This document shows, piece after piece, positions 23,963 through 37,542 of a stretch of 64,000 nucleotides of DNA (its first letter is position 1; every line of letters begins with the position of its first letter). The translations under genes were made by a program, and so were the position numbers. Under the pieces are notes generated by a model. The model was not told where the DNA came from and did no database searches. It worked only from the letters and a program-made list of their open reading frames with translations. Source of the DNA: Lethocerus indicus (Eukaryota; Arthropoda; Insecta; Hemiptera; Belostomatidae); the NCBI GenBank assembly GCA_019843655.1, contig JACDQD010000009.1:5293204-5357203 (forward strand), read 5' to 3'.

Positions 23963-25578
23963 TTTCATTATTCTGTTTCATAAATAAACCATCATAAAAA
24001 TTGCAAGCCAACAATTTTCTCTGCTTGTAAATGTGGATACAGCGACAATTCGATTGGGCTCGCACCTGAATGAAGTTAATGTTTTTCATTGTCATAGCAA
24101 CTGATAAAAACAACCCCATACGATAATGGGGAATTTTCATGTGATTCAACCGAAGCCAAGTCCGTTTTTCTTTTTATGTATTCAATTTACCCCCGATTGT
24201 TAACCGATTACCGTTTCCCCATCGACAAAGGCTGACCCTAGCGTGACCGTTGATTGATGCATCGTGGCGCCTCTCACAATACGTCGCGGTCGAAGTCGTA
24301 ATAATTTATTTTTTTCTTCTTTTTGGCAATCGATTCCGTCGTCCCGTATCGGTTTGTGGTTTCTAATGGTTTTCGGTGGAGGGTTCTTAACCGCTTTGAA
24401 ACTCACCTGAACCCTATCGGGTTTTCGATGCCAGCGTGCCTTATCGCCCCCATAGACAAAACCGACGGTCTCCAACAGCGCGCAAATATTGAAACGGCTT
24501 TCGTTTTTGTTTAAACTGCGACCCGAGTTGTTCACCGAATATAAACACCTAGGACGTGCACTATTTAATTTGAAAATAAGTCATGACAGCGTCTTAGAAT
24601 GTTCTTTATCTATCATCCCCTAAGAGCATAGTTTCCCACGGCTTCCTGCTTGTCCGGTACAAGCTATTGTTCGGTTAATATCATAGTAACGTCCTCAATC
24701 CTAATAACGCATTGGTTAATTAATTCCAGATATCATAGCAATGTGACCTTCCCACATTGAGGTAGACAACAAATTTAATACTATCAGCTGGTCAAAAAAT
24801 TTCGGTTTGTTAAAGTTAGGATGATATTAGAAACTATGGACGAGTATTCATTTATCGGTTGCAAAGCCGATATATAACAGCCCGGTCCTAGAATCGAGTG
24901 GTTATGATCCCATTAAATCCCTCCTAATCCAGCCTCTCTGGCCTGACCGCCTCACACAACTCCTTTGGTCGCGAGATATACATAATTAATGAAGTTTCTA
25001 CCCGCTGGTCGCATAGTATTAAGAGGTGGAATTTTTGTCACAGCTAAATCTAACCATGTCGCCTAAACGATTCGAGAACAATATCTGTACGTTTAAAAAC
25101 CCATTTTAATTAATTTTGGTTAAAATTGTTGCGTATACATGGTAATGCATTGTAAGAAAGTTCATCCATCTTGACGAGAATAGATCACTTTAAATTATAA
25201 TTTTTTTATTTTACTGACAGCACAGCTTGTAAGAATAAACTACAGGACAGGCTTTATTATTCTTACTGAGACAGGTACGATTTTTATACGTCTAATAAGC
25301 GCCAATTGCAGATCGGTTGAACGGTTTGATAAACAGAGCCGTCGTGTGGAACATTTGTTTTCAGCTTGAAATATCTATTTCAAGTAATCATAACCGTATG
25401 ACAGACCGTTAGTCGGTTTCCTTCCGTGCAATTAATTATCTCTTCAAGATATCGGAACATTTCGGAACAGAATTTGCGTAAATGCAGTACCCCGTGTCCA
25501 CACCCTATAGAACTATAACATCACGATGTTCGCCCACTCGAAGATAATATATATTGAATGTGTCTCTCTATTTTCCAG
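23963..25578. other. Gene-free stretch upstream of a candidate exon
   Basis: Mostly AT-rich. On the minus strand GGTTCAG|GTGAGTTT at 24401-24413 is a strong donor-like sequence following an open frame, but no acceptor or ATG supports an exon. If the exon at 25579 is real, this is intron on the plus strand. Confidence 0.5.
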
Positions 25579-25625
25579 GAGCACTCGGAGATTCCAGAGA
25601 TTCATCGAAGGACGAAAATGATCAG
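25579..25625 (+). CDS. Candidate internal micro-exon, 47 nt
   Basis: A pyrimidine-rich acceptor (TGTCTCTCTATTTTCCAG) ends at 25578 and a near-consensus donor CAG|GTAAGA follows 25625. The exon would be 47 nt, so not a multiple of three. Two frames are open: one reads ALGDSRDSSKDENDQ after a split first codon, which looks like a polar linker; the other reads EHSEIPEIHRRTKMI and leaves two bases. The second frame joins in phase to the candidate exon at 54555. It could equally be a 5' UTR exon. The protein was not recognised. Confidence 0.35.
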
Positions 25626-28600
25626 GTAAGAAAATTGAGTTCATATAACTTATATCCCGTTTGGATGGTTATCAATGACGGTAAGAAATCACTAAAGCCT
25701 ACTAGAAAATTATCCTTGTTCAATATAAAATCTGAATTTTAATACTGTTTCGAGAATATTATATTCCATAGAGAATGCAATAAAAACAATTTGCGCATTC
25801 TATTTGTGGCATAATTGTCTCCGGTATAGGAGTAAACTAGCATAAAAGTACATTAAAGTATAGAAATTTAATCAGAATTACTATCTGTTTAAACCGCGCG
25901 CTATATAATTAGTTCAACTGCGTAACATGTCCGTACAGCGTACTATGTACATCTGTACATAAATCTTTTCGATACTTCAGAACGGTGAGAATCGAAATAA
26001 AATAAACTTTGCCTGAGACCGAGTAGCAATTTCAAATTGAATTGATGGTCTTCGATTGTGTAAATTGCCAACTGATGACGTTGATCCGGGTCACAAATAA
26101 CTCACCGATGGTTGGCAAAGGAAGTGTCCCCGTGTCTGGCACTTAAACACCGGGCCTTTTATACACATCGGTCCGAAAGTGCTAATTGAGCCATTTTTCA
26201 AGCCCGGTGGGTAAATTGGCGGCAGATGTGTCGCCCGACCGTTTTGTACTCGTCGACCCCCGGGTAATTGAGGAAGAAGGGAGGGCCTTTTCACGGGGAC
26301 CTCGAAAAACGGCTATTTGTGTACATTAGACGGCCAATTTGACCAGCATTTTTCCCTCTACTCTAACGAAGCGATTATCGCCTCCAGAAAACGTTCGGGC
26401 AATAAAAAGAAGATGTTGAAAACCCCGGGATGAACTGTGGTCTGTTATTTTCGTCCGTTGGTCGCTACGCGATACTACGTCTACCTCCGGAGGAGGAGGG
26501 CCCGTACCACTGTCTCGGACTAATGGACACTTAAAGCCGTACTCAACGCCTAAACGGTGGGCAATAAATATTCCGGCTCGCACAGCCAACAGACAATTGA
26601 GTAAAAGTAATTTGGGAAATGTCGTCGCAGCGTTTTCTTTAACGAATGACCGACACGCCGAATAATATTTCTTCATTCCCGTTTTGGTTGGGCCACAATC
26701 GGCAATCTAGAACAATCCGATACAATCTAAGTGATCGACCGCGTTATGTACAGCATTCAATATCCCAACTAATATAATTATATTTTGGTGCCCTTCTAAC
26801 GTTTTCCGTAATTGGGAACCTTTGGAATTGATCCGGTGTTCATTGAACTTCCAGAACAAACCATCCCAATATATTTTTCCAAAAACGATACTCCGCTTTA
26901 TAAATTTGCAGCGCGTGATTTCTTGATCATTTATTACTTCAGGCCCCAAACTGCATCCGAACCCCTTTTGGCCCGGTCTCTCGTAAGCAACGTATCCACA
27001 CACGAGGAATGGGATCTGTCTTCAGTTTGGTTCGTATTAGAAATGTATCGCGTTTATCGAGGGAACAGATATTGGAGGATAACAGATGGTCGGAACAAGT
27101 GTATTTAGTAATTCACGAAGAGTGTAATGTTGGAAGGTGCGCGGAGCCCGAAGGGTTATGGGGCCTCCCTTAATTAGGGGCCTGTTGCGGGGCCCACACC
27201 CCACCCCCCCGTGCGCCGATCCCCCATTAGGGCCGCCACCCAACGCACACACACACGCACACGGACGCCTTAAATTTACACCGAAAACGGGCGACCACAC
27301 ACACCGGGGCCAATTTAATGGTGATGGTGGGAGGGAGCCGACCACCCCATCCCGAAAACCACGGCCGATGTCCGAACCGATTCTTGAGGGGCGCCTAAGC
27401 GTCCACCCCTCCCCCACCCCGAAGGGATCATCCGACACTCGTGTTCGAACATTTCACTTCCGAGAACCATTTGAATAATGCGTCCGGGACAAGGCCGGCC
27501 CCAATGATTTACGGGACACTAACATAACTGGTACACGGGGACTACGTACGCAGTTGTTAAGGGGTTATTTCACTGATAAAGGTCCCTGGAACCCTGTGAG
27601 GCACGATCAAAAATTGTTTACAAAAAATTTACGAGTACGGAATTCACTGAGTATAGACAATTTTCAGGTTTGACAATGTACATTTTAGTAATTGGGATGC
27701 TAAGCCAATTGTAAATATTTTGTTCCGTTAAAATCCAGAATATTGGAAGGCTATCTATCGATTTTGCCTACGGAGTTCAGCACGTCCTTTCGTGCCTTTC
27801 TGAATCGCGGACACGGGGGTGCGGTGGGGGAAACAACTGTTATATTGGTGCCGATAAATCATCAGATAAGGGCCGACCCCTTCCGATGGAATAATGAAAG
27901 CCCGGGCAGAAATACAGTTTGGCGTTCGATCGAGAGCGCCACGGGGAAAGTGGAAAGAGCGGGAGGAGGAGGAGGAGGAGTCACAAAAGGGGCCCGAATT
28001 TAGACCGGAACCCCTCATGACTTATGAAAAACCGAACTGACGTCCCGATATCACGTGACGGCGGTTTTTTCTTCCGTTTTTTTTGTCCTGTCCGACTGGC
28101 GGGAGGGGGAAGGATTTTTGGAAAAAAAGAAAAAGTCCTCCTCCCCCTTCTCTTTTTTCCAGTGGTGGGCTTTTTGGCCCCAAACAACATATAATTTTCA
28201 GTTTAAAAGGGGAGGAGATTCGGAAGGGGATTGGATACGGGAACGGGAAATGACCGCAACGAGGGCTGTATGGAGGGTGGGAGCGGACGACGACACTGTC
28301 CCGGTCGTCAAACCCTCCCCCGTGGAAACGTATACGGTCGCTAGAACTTATTCTAGTTAGTTAATCTAAGAAGATTACAACTTTCTACTCAATTTTCAGA
28401 ACCTTATAAAAGCGTCAAGTCCTGGACTAGACCGGTTTGTTTCCACGTTGTCACCGTGGTCAAGTAACATTCCCTCAGTAACACAGTGAGGCAGCCTCCG
28501 TCCCTCTGTTAAGCTTGCCTTGATCTCTGGTTGTAGTTCGGTATTCCAAATTATTGTTTTCGTTTTCGATCCGTTGAAAATTGAGAAAAAAATTCCTCTC

Positions 28601-29230
28601 CTGAGAAAAGTACATATCATATAATATATACATATAAGTTCACACATCCCTATAACGGCAAATAGCCCCGATTGCCGCGCGTTTCCTCTTTCTGGTTCAC
28701 GGCCTAATTTGAATCGGGCGTTAGGGCCCAAAAGAAATTTTTCCGGTATCCCCCCCACCGCCCGCCGCCCTAATGACGAATCTATTGGAATCGGCCGAGG
28801 CGAGGGATAATAATAGGAAATGAGTGCAATAAGCGGAGAAGGGTGGGACCGGTGTAGAAGGGCCTTTGTGCCTGGGCTTGACAAAGCGGCTTAACGCTGG
28901 GGGTGGTGGCGCCCGAGGCCACCCTCCCACCCGCTGACCCCTAACGCAAATCAACTTAGCCGGCCGCTTTCTCAACCCCTGCCCGAATTGATTGCCAATT
29001 AGAATATGGCTAAGCAAATCGTGCGGGTTTCATCAATGGGATAGTCCAACTTGACTTACTGCCTCGTAGACCGTTTTGTAGATTGGAACATTTGGACAAT
29101 CAAACGGGGAAGATTTATAAATTATTCGCCTTAATAATTTTAAAATGTGGGCATTAAGCTGCAAATTGTAAAAACAAGAAATTTTCACAAGTCAATTTTC
29201 AGTTGAGACAGGAAACGAATATGTGTAGGT
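25626..29230. other. Gene-free stretch
   Basis: AT-rich DNA contains GC-rich islands at about 26130-26290, 27130-27470 (with a short CA array at 27242-27264), 27800-28010 and 28690-28960. A (GGA)n run lies at 27960-27980. Long overlapping frames on both strands follow the islands, and none has a recognised domain. If the flanking candidate exons are spliced together, this stretch is intronic. Confidence 0.5.
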
Positions 29231-32200
29231 GCATTCCTCCAGGTACTGTCAGAATGCTACTGACGACGGTGAGACGTTTTGTGCCACAAGCCCACCCTAC
29301 GACCCCGTGACAGGAGTAGGCGTCAGAGAACTCTCTTTCTCTCTCCGAGCCCCTAAGAATAAATTAGTTCAGAGGTTAAGCCCAAAGAAACAGTAGTGAG
29401 AGCAAAAAACCCACAGTTGCCACCCAGAAGTGTGAATGAAAAAATGTCAGACTGTGCATAGAATCAATCTCGCGAAGCTTGATTTTAAACGAACTCCCAT
29501 CGACGGCTGCGGATGAAATGGAGAAAAAATGAAGCAGCGGACGGAAAATCGGGACGACACAATAGACAGAAATAGACCTTCGGGGAGGAAAAATGTATTT
29601 TGAAAAAGATTTATCCGGGTTATCATTTCCATTCTTCGGTTACTCCGATCGGAGTAATTGCTTCCTATCGGTTACCATTCGATATTGGTAGAATATAATC
29701 ACCGTTTAGTATTCCTATGTTTACTTTTGGAAGCAACATCTTGGCTCACATGTTTGGTACTATGACTACCGATTGTAAAAACTATTCCGGGTTTAAAACA
29801 GGCACAGTCTAATGCCTGATGAGTTTATAATATATGCTCCGATCCTCCATATTTTTCGTATTAATTATTGAGCGTCGATTTACGTAATGAGTTGTGTTTG
29901 TGCTGGACGTCTGTTGTGTGTGTTTTGGGGAGCTGCCAATGTTCGGAGAACAATAATAAGTTCCATTAGGAGCTTGTAGTGTTTGGCTTGCGAGTTGCAC
30001 TTACGGCCGGTAAGAGTCGACGCGGCCGGCAGCCCACTACCGACTACGGGAGTGCGCGCTACAGAGAGCGGAGGGTGCGTAGAGGGGCGCGGTGGGGTAG
30101 GGGCGGGTGTTTGTTCAGGCTAAGCCTCAGGATTTCATTAGAAGCCCCCTTCAAAGTGCCCCGCCGACCTGTCAAAGCCCGCCGAGTAATGCAAGTTTAA
30201 TAGTGACTGAGTGTCACCCTATAGTGGGGAGGCGGCAGGGGATAGCCGCGCCAATAAAAAGTTACAATGCGCCGCCTCCGCCCCCGATATCGCCTTCTGA
30301 CCGTATTCACTCGAGCGGCCCCCACGGCTAATTTAGACCGCCCCGGGCCGTTGAGAGCAGTTTAATCGACTAATTGTTGCCGAGGGGACGTTATAAGGGC
30401 CAATACCGATTTTATTCATCGCTTTCATGAGTCTTCCGGGAGCCCGACCGAGTAGCGACCGGCGATATACCTTATGTAAAACTATTTGAATATAGGAGGG
30501 CGGACAACGCCCGAAAGATATACAGTTTTGCTCTCAATACTGACCGGGAACTGGTTCTTTAACATTAAATTCAGAACCGATCTGCTTTACCTCGTCGGTT
30601 TCTCCCCGCGAATATTCCTCAGGGAAACCTTTCAGTCGCAAAGTAATTTATGCGAAAGGCGAAATACTTAAAAATAGAAAATTATTTAACTCGTTTTAAA
30701 AACAGGTACACAGAAGCGGGTGAATTGCCAGAACCGGAAAATCGAGGTAACCCGGTGTAAGGCCGATTGGGAATGATCACGTCAGGCGAAACAAGATTTT
30801 ACTTTTAGCCGAGACTCGTAGAATTTAAATGCGCTTAAACGGCCGACTTATTTGGCCGGCGGTCGCGTTCGCGTCCGCAGACGCGGACGGTAAAATTATT
30901 TCGGTTCCTGCTCATAGGCGGAAAAAAATAAATTTTCATATGTAACTTGTTAGAACCGCGGAGCAATCGGCCTGCGGATTTTACAGCCGAGAGATACCAG
31001 GCGGACAGGTCGGTCAGAAGTGGGAGCACTCCTCGGAATAGCGGACGACCAATGTGAATAAAAATAGTTTCGAATTTCATTTTACAAGGACTCGGAATTT
31101 ATTCAAATTAATGCCTCGACAGTGGTCCTGTGCCTGAAATACTACTGGAAGGGAAGGGCAAGAACCATTCGAAACGGCGGTGCCAGCACATTTGGTTTCA
31201 TAACGAAAGAAAAATCCCGGAACAACAAACTCTTCCTAAAACATTACGTGATCCTAGCGGAAGTTAGTGAATATAAAGTATTCCCCCGTATACCGTGGAC
31301 GTTAAGCAACGTTGAAAACACATGTTATCTACGCTATTGCATCCAGTAGCGCTTCTATTGGAATAGACGATGACTCGGGGGTAATAAAAATGAGAGCCGC
31401 CACCGGTAGCAACAGCCCTCGGGCCGGCTATATTAACTCGGACGGGGGCTAATTTCGCCATCCCACCCCTGTGACGTCGTCCTGCGCTCATCCACTAATT
31501 GCTCCATGATATCCACCCCCTGCGACCGTCGGTAGACCTATATTTATATCCTTTTTTTCCCCAACCCGAGGGCGACAATAATGAACAGGGTGTCCTCCCC
31601 TACTGCCCTGTCACCCACCCCCCCCCTTGTCGCTTCTCCGGGGCTGATTGATTCCATTTTGTGTCGTGATGACGGGGAGTCTCCGCTATGATCCCGCACT
31701 AGCCGAGCTATAATTTACGGATTTGGCTGGCGACCCTCCACCACCCCCCGCCCCAACAAGCTGTAATTTATCAATTCGCCCGTCTGGCGGAGGGTGGAAA
31801 ACCTCGGAAGATTAGTATAATTTGGAGTCTTTCCAGAAATAGTTCAGATTTACACTTCATTCTACAGTACAGTAACAACTGAAATTGTGTGAACTGTAAT
31901 AGCACGTTACGAGTCCGACCATCTGGTGGCTGTATTTTCCAGAGACTGTTTTTATTTATTGAAAGAGCTTAAAAACAAGTCCAACATACAGTTATTCCTC
32001 ACATTTTTCTACCGTCCATTCAGGAGAACGGAATATATAACGACTCGTAAGATCTCTAGCTCAAACTAGTGTCTTCCAGGCATTATTAGTGTAGTCAATT
32101 ATTATAGAATAGTATAAGAATTATTCGAGATTTTTCTAGTAATTATGTATTGTTCACAAGAAAGATCGAGTAAATAATTCTTATTTTTTCAATTTTTCCC

Positions 32201-35200
32201 ACCAATTGTCCATAAATGTCTCCGGCTCCTGACACATGACGGGCGCTTCTTATCGATGATTGTCATCTGCGTGACAATCGTCACGCCGGGTGTTCCTCCC
32301 TTTTTATCACCGAAAGATCGCCTAATTGCTCCGCTCGTCGTTTAATTTCGTTTTCGTTTTATGTTTTTCGTTAAACGAAAGTTGACAACTTTAAACGTTT
32401 GTCGAGTCGTCGGGGGCCCACCTCCGATGCGTATCTGCTCTGTTTGTACTTTGTCGAAGATTTTTTTTTTCTCCGGCCTCTAATTACGGATAAGCGATCT
32501 TTCCCTCGTGTGAAGTGAAACAGGAAGCGGCCAACTTTTGAGAGACGTTAACTGCGACGCTACTTCGTCTTTCATTCACTCGTTAAACCTGTCAACTGAA
32601 TTGTGCCGGACACGCACTGACAAAATATTAGCTTAGTGAATAGAAAAATAAGATTATGCATTGTCCCTACGTTTTATAATTTTAATAATTAGATAAATTT
32701 TCATGGGTTTTAAATCCCTATTTCTAAGGCAGTAGAACATTGTGAGTTGGAAATAATTTCAGAGTTTCTCTTATAAAAAATAATCCATTGCACCTATAAC
32801 ACGTACTGATTGTTGAATAAAAAAACTGTACATCCACTTTTGCGTACCGTTATACTGTTCACAACGTGAAAATGTTTCGAAACCCTTCTCCTTTTTCCGA
32901 ACTGAATGCTATCACCCCGGGGTGATCTGGGCGGTATCTGTCGGGCGGTATCTAGAGCGTCGCTAATGCGGGGGCGGGGGGGGGGCCCGTGCATTGTGCC
33001 CGTCCACGAACTCCGAGGAGAGCACGCTCATTCGCCACGGCCCGACGCCAATAACTTCATATCTCGGCCGGCCATCCGCCGCAGCTCCGATTAATGGCTA
33101 CTGTGTTCACGTTTCGATTAGTCAACAGCCACCCGTCCCCCAATTAATGTCCTGGCAGTAAAGTGGTACAATTGAAATAACTGAAACTGCAAAAGATATA
33201 ATAGATATAAGATATATTAATCTAATTTTTATTATCCAGAGCATTATGCCGACTTTCATAAAACGTCAAAACAGTCGTTTTGACCCGGAGCAAAATTCAG
33301 ATATTGGTACAAGAATGTTGATAAAAGTCAGGCTGTCCGACAGCGACCGATGTCCCTCACTGTATTATATTGGTGGAGTGATATAACCCGAGACCTAGGA
33401 GGGAGGAATGAAGAACGCGATAGTGATAGAGCGAGTTTTCGAGCGGGGAACGATCGGTTTTGTGCCGAGTTCTGCGGCTGGTAATTTGCACGGAAGAAGG
33501 GAACCCCCGCGGTAATCGCATTATCCGAGGTGTCCATTGAGAGGGGTAGCCGCCCCCGGGCACGGCCCCCCGCCTCCCCCCACCAGGCCCAACTGTCATT
33601 ACTCGGCGGGGCCTCCCCTTGCCCCCGGGGCACCCCTATAATACATCAAACGCTTCCACCATTGTTATTTTGCATTTCCTCCTGATCGGCGGACCTTTTG
33701 TCCGGTCAAATGCTTTTTGTCGCCTCCCGACCCCGGCCGCCCGCCGGCCTCGATCCGGCACATGGTCCTGGGGACGTACCGAGAATTATCTGGTTTCTCC
33801 CATCACACAACTCATAAACTCTCACGCAGTGTTCAAACATAGAGTCTAAAATAAACGGTAACATGACGTTGAAAAATGAATATAATCTGCGAAAATTGTA
33901 ATGAAGAAACAGAAAACCGAAGATGGTGATTGTAGTAGCTGTAAAGGCATGTACTACAGCAGTGGAATAAAGCTTCATCAGCATCGACTTGCTGTCATCA
34001 GTTCTTAAATCTGAATGACACCTAAATTATGACACCAAAGCTTCAAAGCGAAATATAAACAGAGAAAAAAATGATTTCATTATAGGGATATGATTCCTGT
34101 TTTCCCAACGAAAGCAGCCTATCCATGGCCCGTTCGCTGTGTCTGTTAGTAACACGATGACCGGGAATAATGAAACAAATTAAAGAATATAGAAACCGGC
34201 CAAGATAATTGGCTCGTCTCTAATTTTGAATAACATTACCCTGAATTTAATTCCGTTCGAACCTCCCGTTCCTATTTTGTCCCTGTGCCGCAGTAGTCGG
34301 GAGGTCTTGGATATAATTGGGGGAGATAAAGAAGAACCGGGGCCGAGCTCTCAGGCGGGGGCTGCCGGCAAACTCTCTCCCGCTCCGTTCCCGTGGCTGC
34401 GGCAGACCGCCATTAGCGCTAAAATATTTAGGGCCCAATAAATCTCCGTAAAATACAGACGTTAGGACTAATTTCCTGGGCGGTCCTGGTCCGATAAGGG
34501 GCCGCCCCCCACACGCCAAGCGCGGACCCCCGCACGCCACATCAAGCCGTATGAATTTGCCCCCGGCTGGAAACCTGCACTGCGGGACAGTTGCAATATA
34601 CCCCCTCATATATTTCAATCGTTAATAACAGTTTCTTTAAAAAGTGTAAAATTACATAGAATCTTCTGAACGGCAGAAAGATATCGATTCCACTATCCGT
34701 CGTCAACTGTCCATCTAAACCGAAGCCTCCCTAGATTTGAGCATTATTTTCCGATCAAGTTTAATATTAATTATAAAAAAGAATTGTAAAATATAGAATC
34801 TAGTTGGTGATACTCCAGGGCCTATCAGGGGGGGCGTGATACTTTGGGCCTAAATCGAGGTCAGAAATATTTTAGTTTATCGTATACTTTTGGTCCTATT
34901 CTAGATACTTTTTTTAGATTAATTTAGTTCACTGTACCAACGGGATGGAGAACAAGAATTAGCATGATCAATATTAATAGGACAACTTTTTAGAAGAAAT
35001 TCATTTGATTATAACCGGAGAAGGTTGTGATAATATAGTTCAAACGCACGGGTTTTAATAGTGTGCGGCGAAAATTGGAAAACGCTGTCGTTCTGGAATC
35101 AGCCGGCATATCCCGTGGAAAGCATTCCAGGAATCCCTAGATCAGTTGTAAAATCAAAAGTTGGTGTTCGATGGAGGGGCGGGAAGGGCGAAAAACCTTT

Positions 35201-36900
35201 ATAGAAATATCAATTTTTCCGGGTACCGGGACACGGCTGTCGGTGCCCAATAATTAAGCTATCGGCTCATAAATAATTCATGGACACGGTAAAAGCGGCA
35301 AGTGTAGCTGGTAGGGGGCGCGGGGGTACCACTATCTCCCGCTAATCTACACACTCTGGCCGAGGTACACCAACGGTAGGAGGCACTTCGCCGATAGCGA
35401 CTTTGTTTTATACCGACCGACAATTCTATTCTTCCCCTGTTACCAAATTTTCAAAAAAAAAACATTATTCAGATTTCGAAGGAGTTTTGTACCTAGAGAT
35501 CTTCATTCTGCGTAGAAACAAGTCCGTATCCCAGACATACGTAGATTATCTCCCTCCTAGGATAATATTTAACATTTTAACATATTTTTTGGATAATATT
35601 TAACCTATGGGACACGTGATACAAAAAAGTACGTTTTAAATTCCAATTTAAGTTTACTTTTCATTTAATAAAGTAGCTAAATTTAAACAGAAAATCCGTA
35701 AGCGAAACGCTGTAGCCGATCTATTCCAGAGGCATACTGATACACAGAACTAACAATATTTTGATTAGGCAAAATAAATAAATTATTAGATATACAACAC
35801 ATAAGGTAAGTAAGGAAGAAGCCTAAAGGAAATATATAGTATTAAAGTTAGTCACAGCTTTAAAACCGTGAGAAGATTGTACGGGGAATAGCGGAAAGCG
35901 GAAAGAACGGTGTAACAATTTTTCCAGCTTTTTAATTCACACATTTGCATTTTATTTGGCCCGGAAATTCAATGCGGGATGAAAATATTATTTTTCGCTT
36001 ATCCGATTGACAAGAATTTGTCCTTCAATTTTGAATTTTGCGCCAAAAAGCGCGTGATAAAAAAGGTACGAGATAATGTATAAATAAAATTGCGGTATGT
36101 CTGTTCTACGAATTGCGCAGTTAAATTGGAAATTTCATCATACGACAGGAACTGAAAGATTATTTTTTGTTAATTCCGATAATGTTCTGTATTAATTGCA
36201 AATAGTTTGTAAATATTATATAACTAATAATATAAACTAAATTGAATAGCCTAATGATGTGACGATTTTGTAATCCTGTTTTAATTGCCGTGTAATACTT
36301 TTGCATGATGAAAACTCCCGAAAATGCGTTTTCGGAAAACAATTCCGACAGAAAAGCGAGCCCGTCTCATTTGGCTGGGGGTCTCATTTCATTTTTTCTC
36401 TTTGTTTCCCCTTAATGCTCCCAATTAAGCGCAATCAGCCAGATGTAAAAAAGCCCCGTACACTCTGCGGAATCCGCAGGAAACAAAGCATCGAGCTTGA
36501 ATTCGAGCTAGTTTGGGAACGGGGCCCGCGGGCAGTCTGTCGGGCCGAACAATGACGATGGGGCTTTGATAAGCATCAAGCAGCGATATCTGACAGTTCG
36601 TGAAATGAGGTCCGAGTCCAACTCAGTCCAAGAATGATTTCGAACAACGAACGAATTTGATGAAAATGATATATTTGACTTTGAAGCCGTTCCTATAGCG
36701 AACTCCGGCAAAAAATATTTCAAATCCAGACAGATAGTTAATGGTTTAACAGTCTTACGTATTTACGTACATGTACGACTTTTACATCGAGTAAACTATA
36801 CATTGTTCAATTGTTACAATAGGAAGTTAAATTCATAATAGATTCTTATAAAATCTTAGTGGGTAGGATAATACTGTAGTACATATTTTTATTACGTACA
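29231..36900. other. Gene-free stretch
   Basis: AT-rich background with GC-rich islands at about 30000-30360, 30840-31060, 31370-31800, 32900-33100, 33540-33790 and 34320-34600. Near 29260-29285 the words CTGACGACGGTGAGACG recall a retroelement tail. Isolated donor-like GGTAAGAG (30007) and AGGTAAGTAA (35809) lack matching acceptors. A TGTAGTA/TACTACA stem is near 33930-33957. No gene was recognised. Confidence 0.5.
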
Positions 36901-36920
36901 TTTTTGCCTTTTACGGGGAT

Positions 36921-37142
36921 TCACCAAGACACCCAACGCTGCTCGCATCCAGAGATTCCAATCCTGGAAAAAAGTCCTTCAAAGTCATTAAAGTCCTTGT
37001 TGAGGACATCAGCATAATCTACAGTGGACCAAGTCATAAAATTCTCGGTTTCACAAATTTCATTCCCCGTGAGTGATTTCTTGATCCGCGTGAACCATTT
37101 CATGACAATACACAACCCCATTGCACCTATAACTTTTGTCAA
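36921..37142 (-). pseudogene. Protein-like open frame, possible retroelement remnant
   Basis: The minus-strand frame looks more protein-like than its neighbours. It reads near its end TVDYADVLNKDFNDFEGLF and then SRIGISGCEQRWVSW before a stop. A YAD followed by an amphipathic segment faintly recalls the YADD region of non-LTR reverse transcriptases, but the second Asp is absent and the upstream palm motifs are missing. There is no ATG at its start. A decayed mobile-element fragment is one reading, chance is another. Confidence 0.18.
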
Positions 37143-37499
37143 TGAAAAATGTTCAAAAAACCTCGGTGGTTGTTAAAATCGAGACCCGGACTATAGCTTT
37201 CAGAAGACGTCTCTTACAAATCTCGAATATAATACCGATTCACGGCTTGTCCAAGGGGATTAGAGAGCCCCGGGACGGCCGGGGGCTATTTCTCATTCGT
37301 GGTTGAAGTAGGAGGAGGACTATGGCCGGGCATTGTCCCAGTGGAGGTCCGCCGTTCTTCACACAATCAGAGCCGGCTATTGAACCGGACCGAAACAAGG
37401 GGAGGTCTCAAGAAAGCCCGAGCCCGAGGTGAGAGTGAGGGATGTGCCTTCCTCCGCGTTTTAGTAACGCCCCGATTATCCACGGACGACGAGTCAGTC

Positions 37500-37542
37500 C
37501 TCCTCCGCCTCCGCCTCCTCCTCCTCCTCCTCCACCTCCGCC
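37500..37542. repeat. (CCT/CCG)n trinucleotide array
   Basis: Interrupted CCT and CCG triplets lie in a GC-rich island. They give poly-Pro or poly-Gly frames on the two strands, so the overlapping open frames are not evidence for genes. A similar GGA/GGC array is at 44027-44062. Confidence 0.9.

Noticed and set aside
24428..24450. Minus-strand TAAGGCACGC, the start of miR-124
   Set aside because: Only ten bases match and no hairpin precursor can be drawn.
24407..24535. Minus-strand open frame ending at a strong donor-like GTTCAG|GTGAGTTT
   Set aside because: The first in-frame start is GTG, no convincing acceptor lies upstream, and no partner exon is seen.
26091..26294. Minus-strand frame ending near ATCG|GTGAGTTA
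   Set aside because: The donor-like site is good but there is no acceptor, and the peptide is Pro-rich low complexity from a GC-rich patch.
28396..28420. CTTATAAAAGCG resembling a TATA box
   Set aside because: No initiator or coding-like sequence follows, and such words are common in AT-rich DNA.
28396..28884. Minus-strand open frame of 162 codons containing SKTKTIIWNTELQPE
   Set aside because: The KTKTII phrase recalls a reverse transcriptase region, but no other RT motif is present and the rest is low-complexity from a GC-rich island.
29085..29106. Minus-strand TGATTGTCCAAA, identical to the first 12 bases of miR-219
   Set aside because: The match stops after 12 bases, the fold with downstream sequence is poor, and one such match is expected by chance when many microRNAs are considered.
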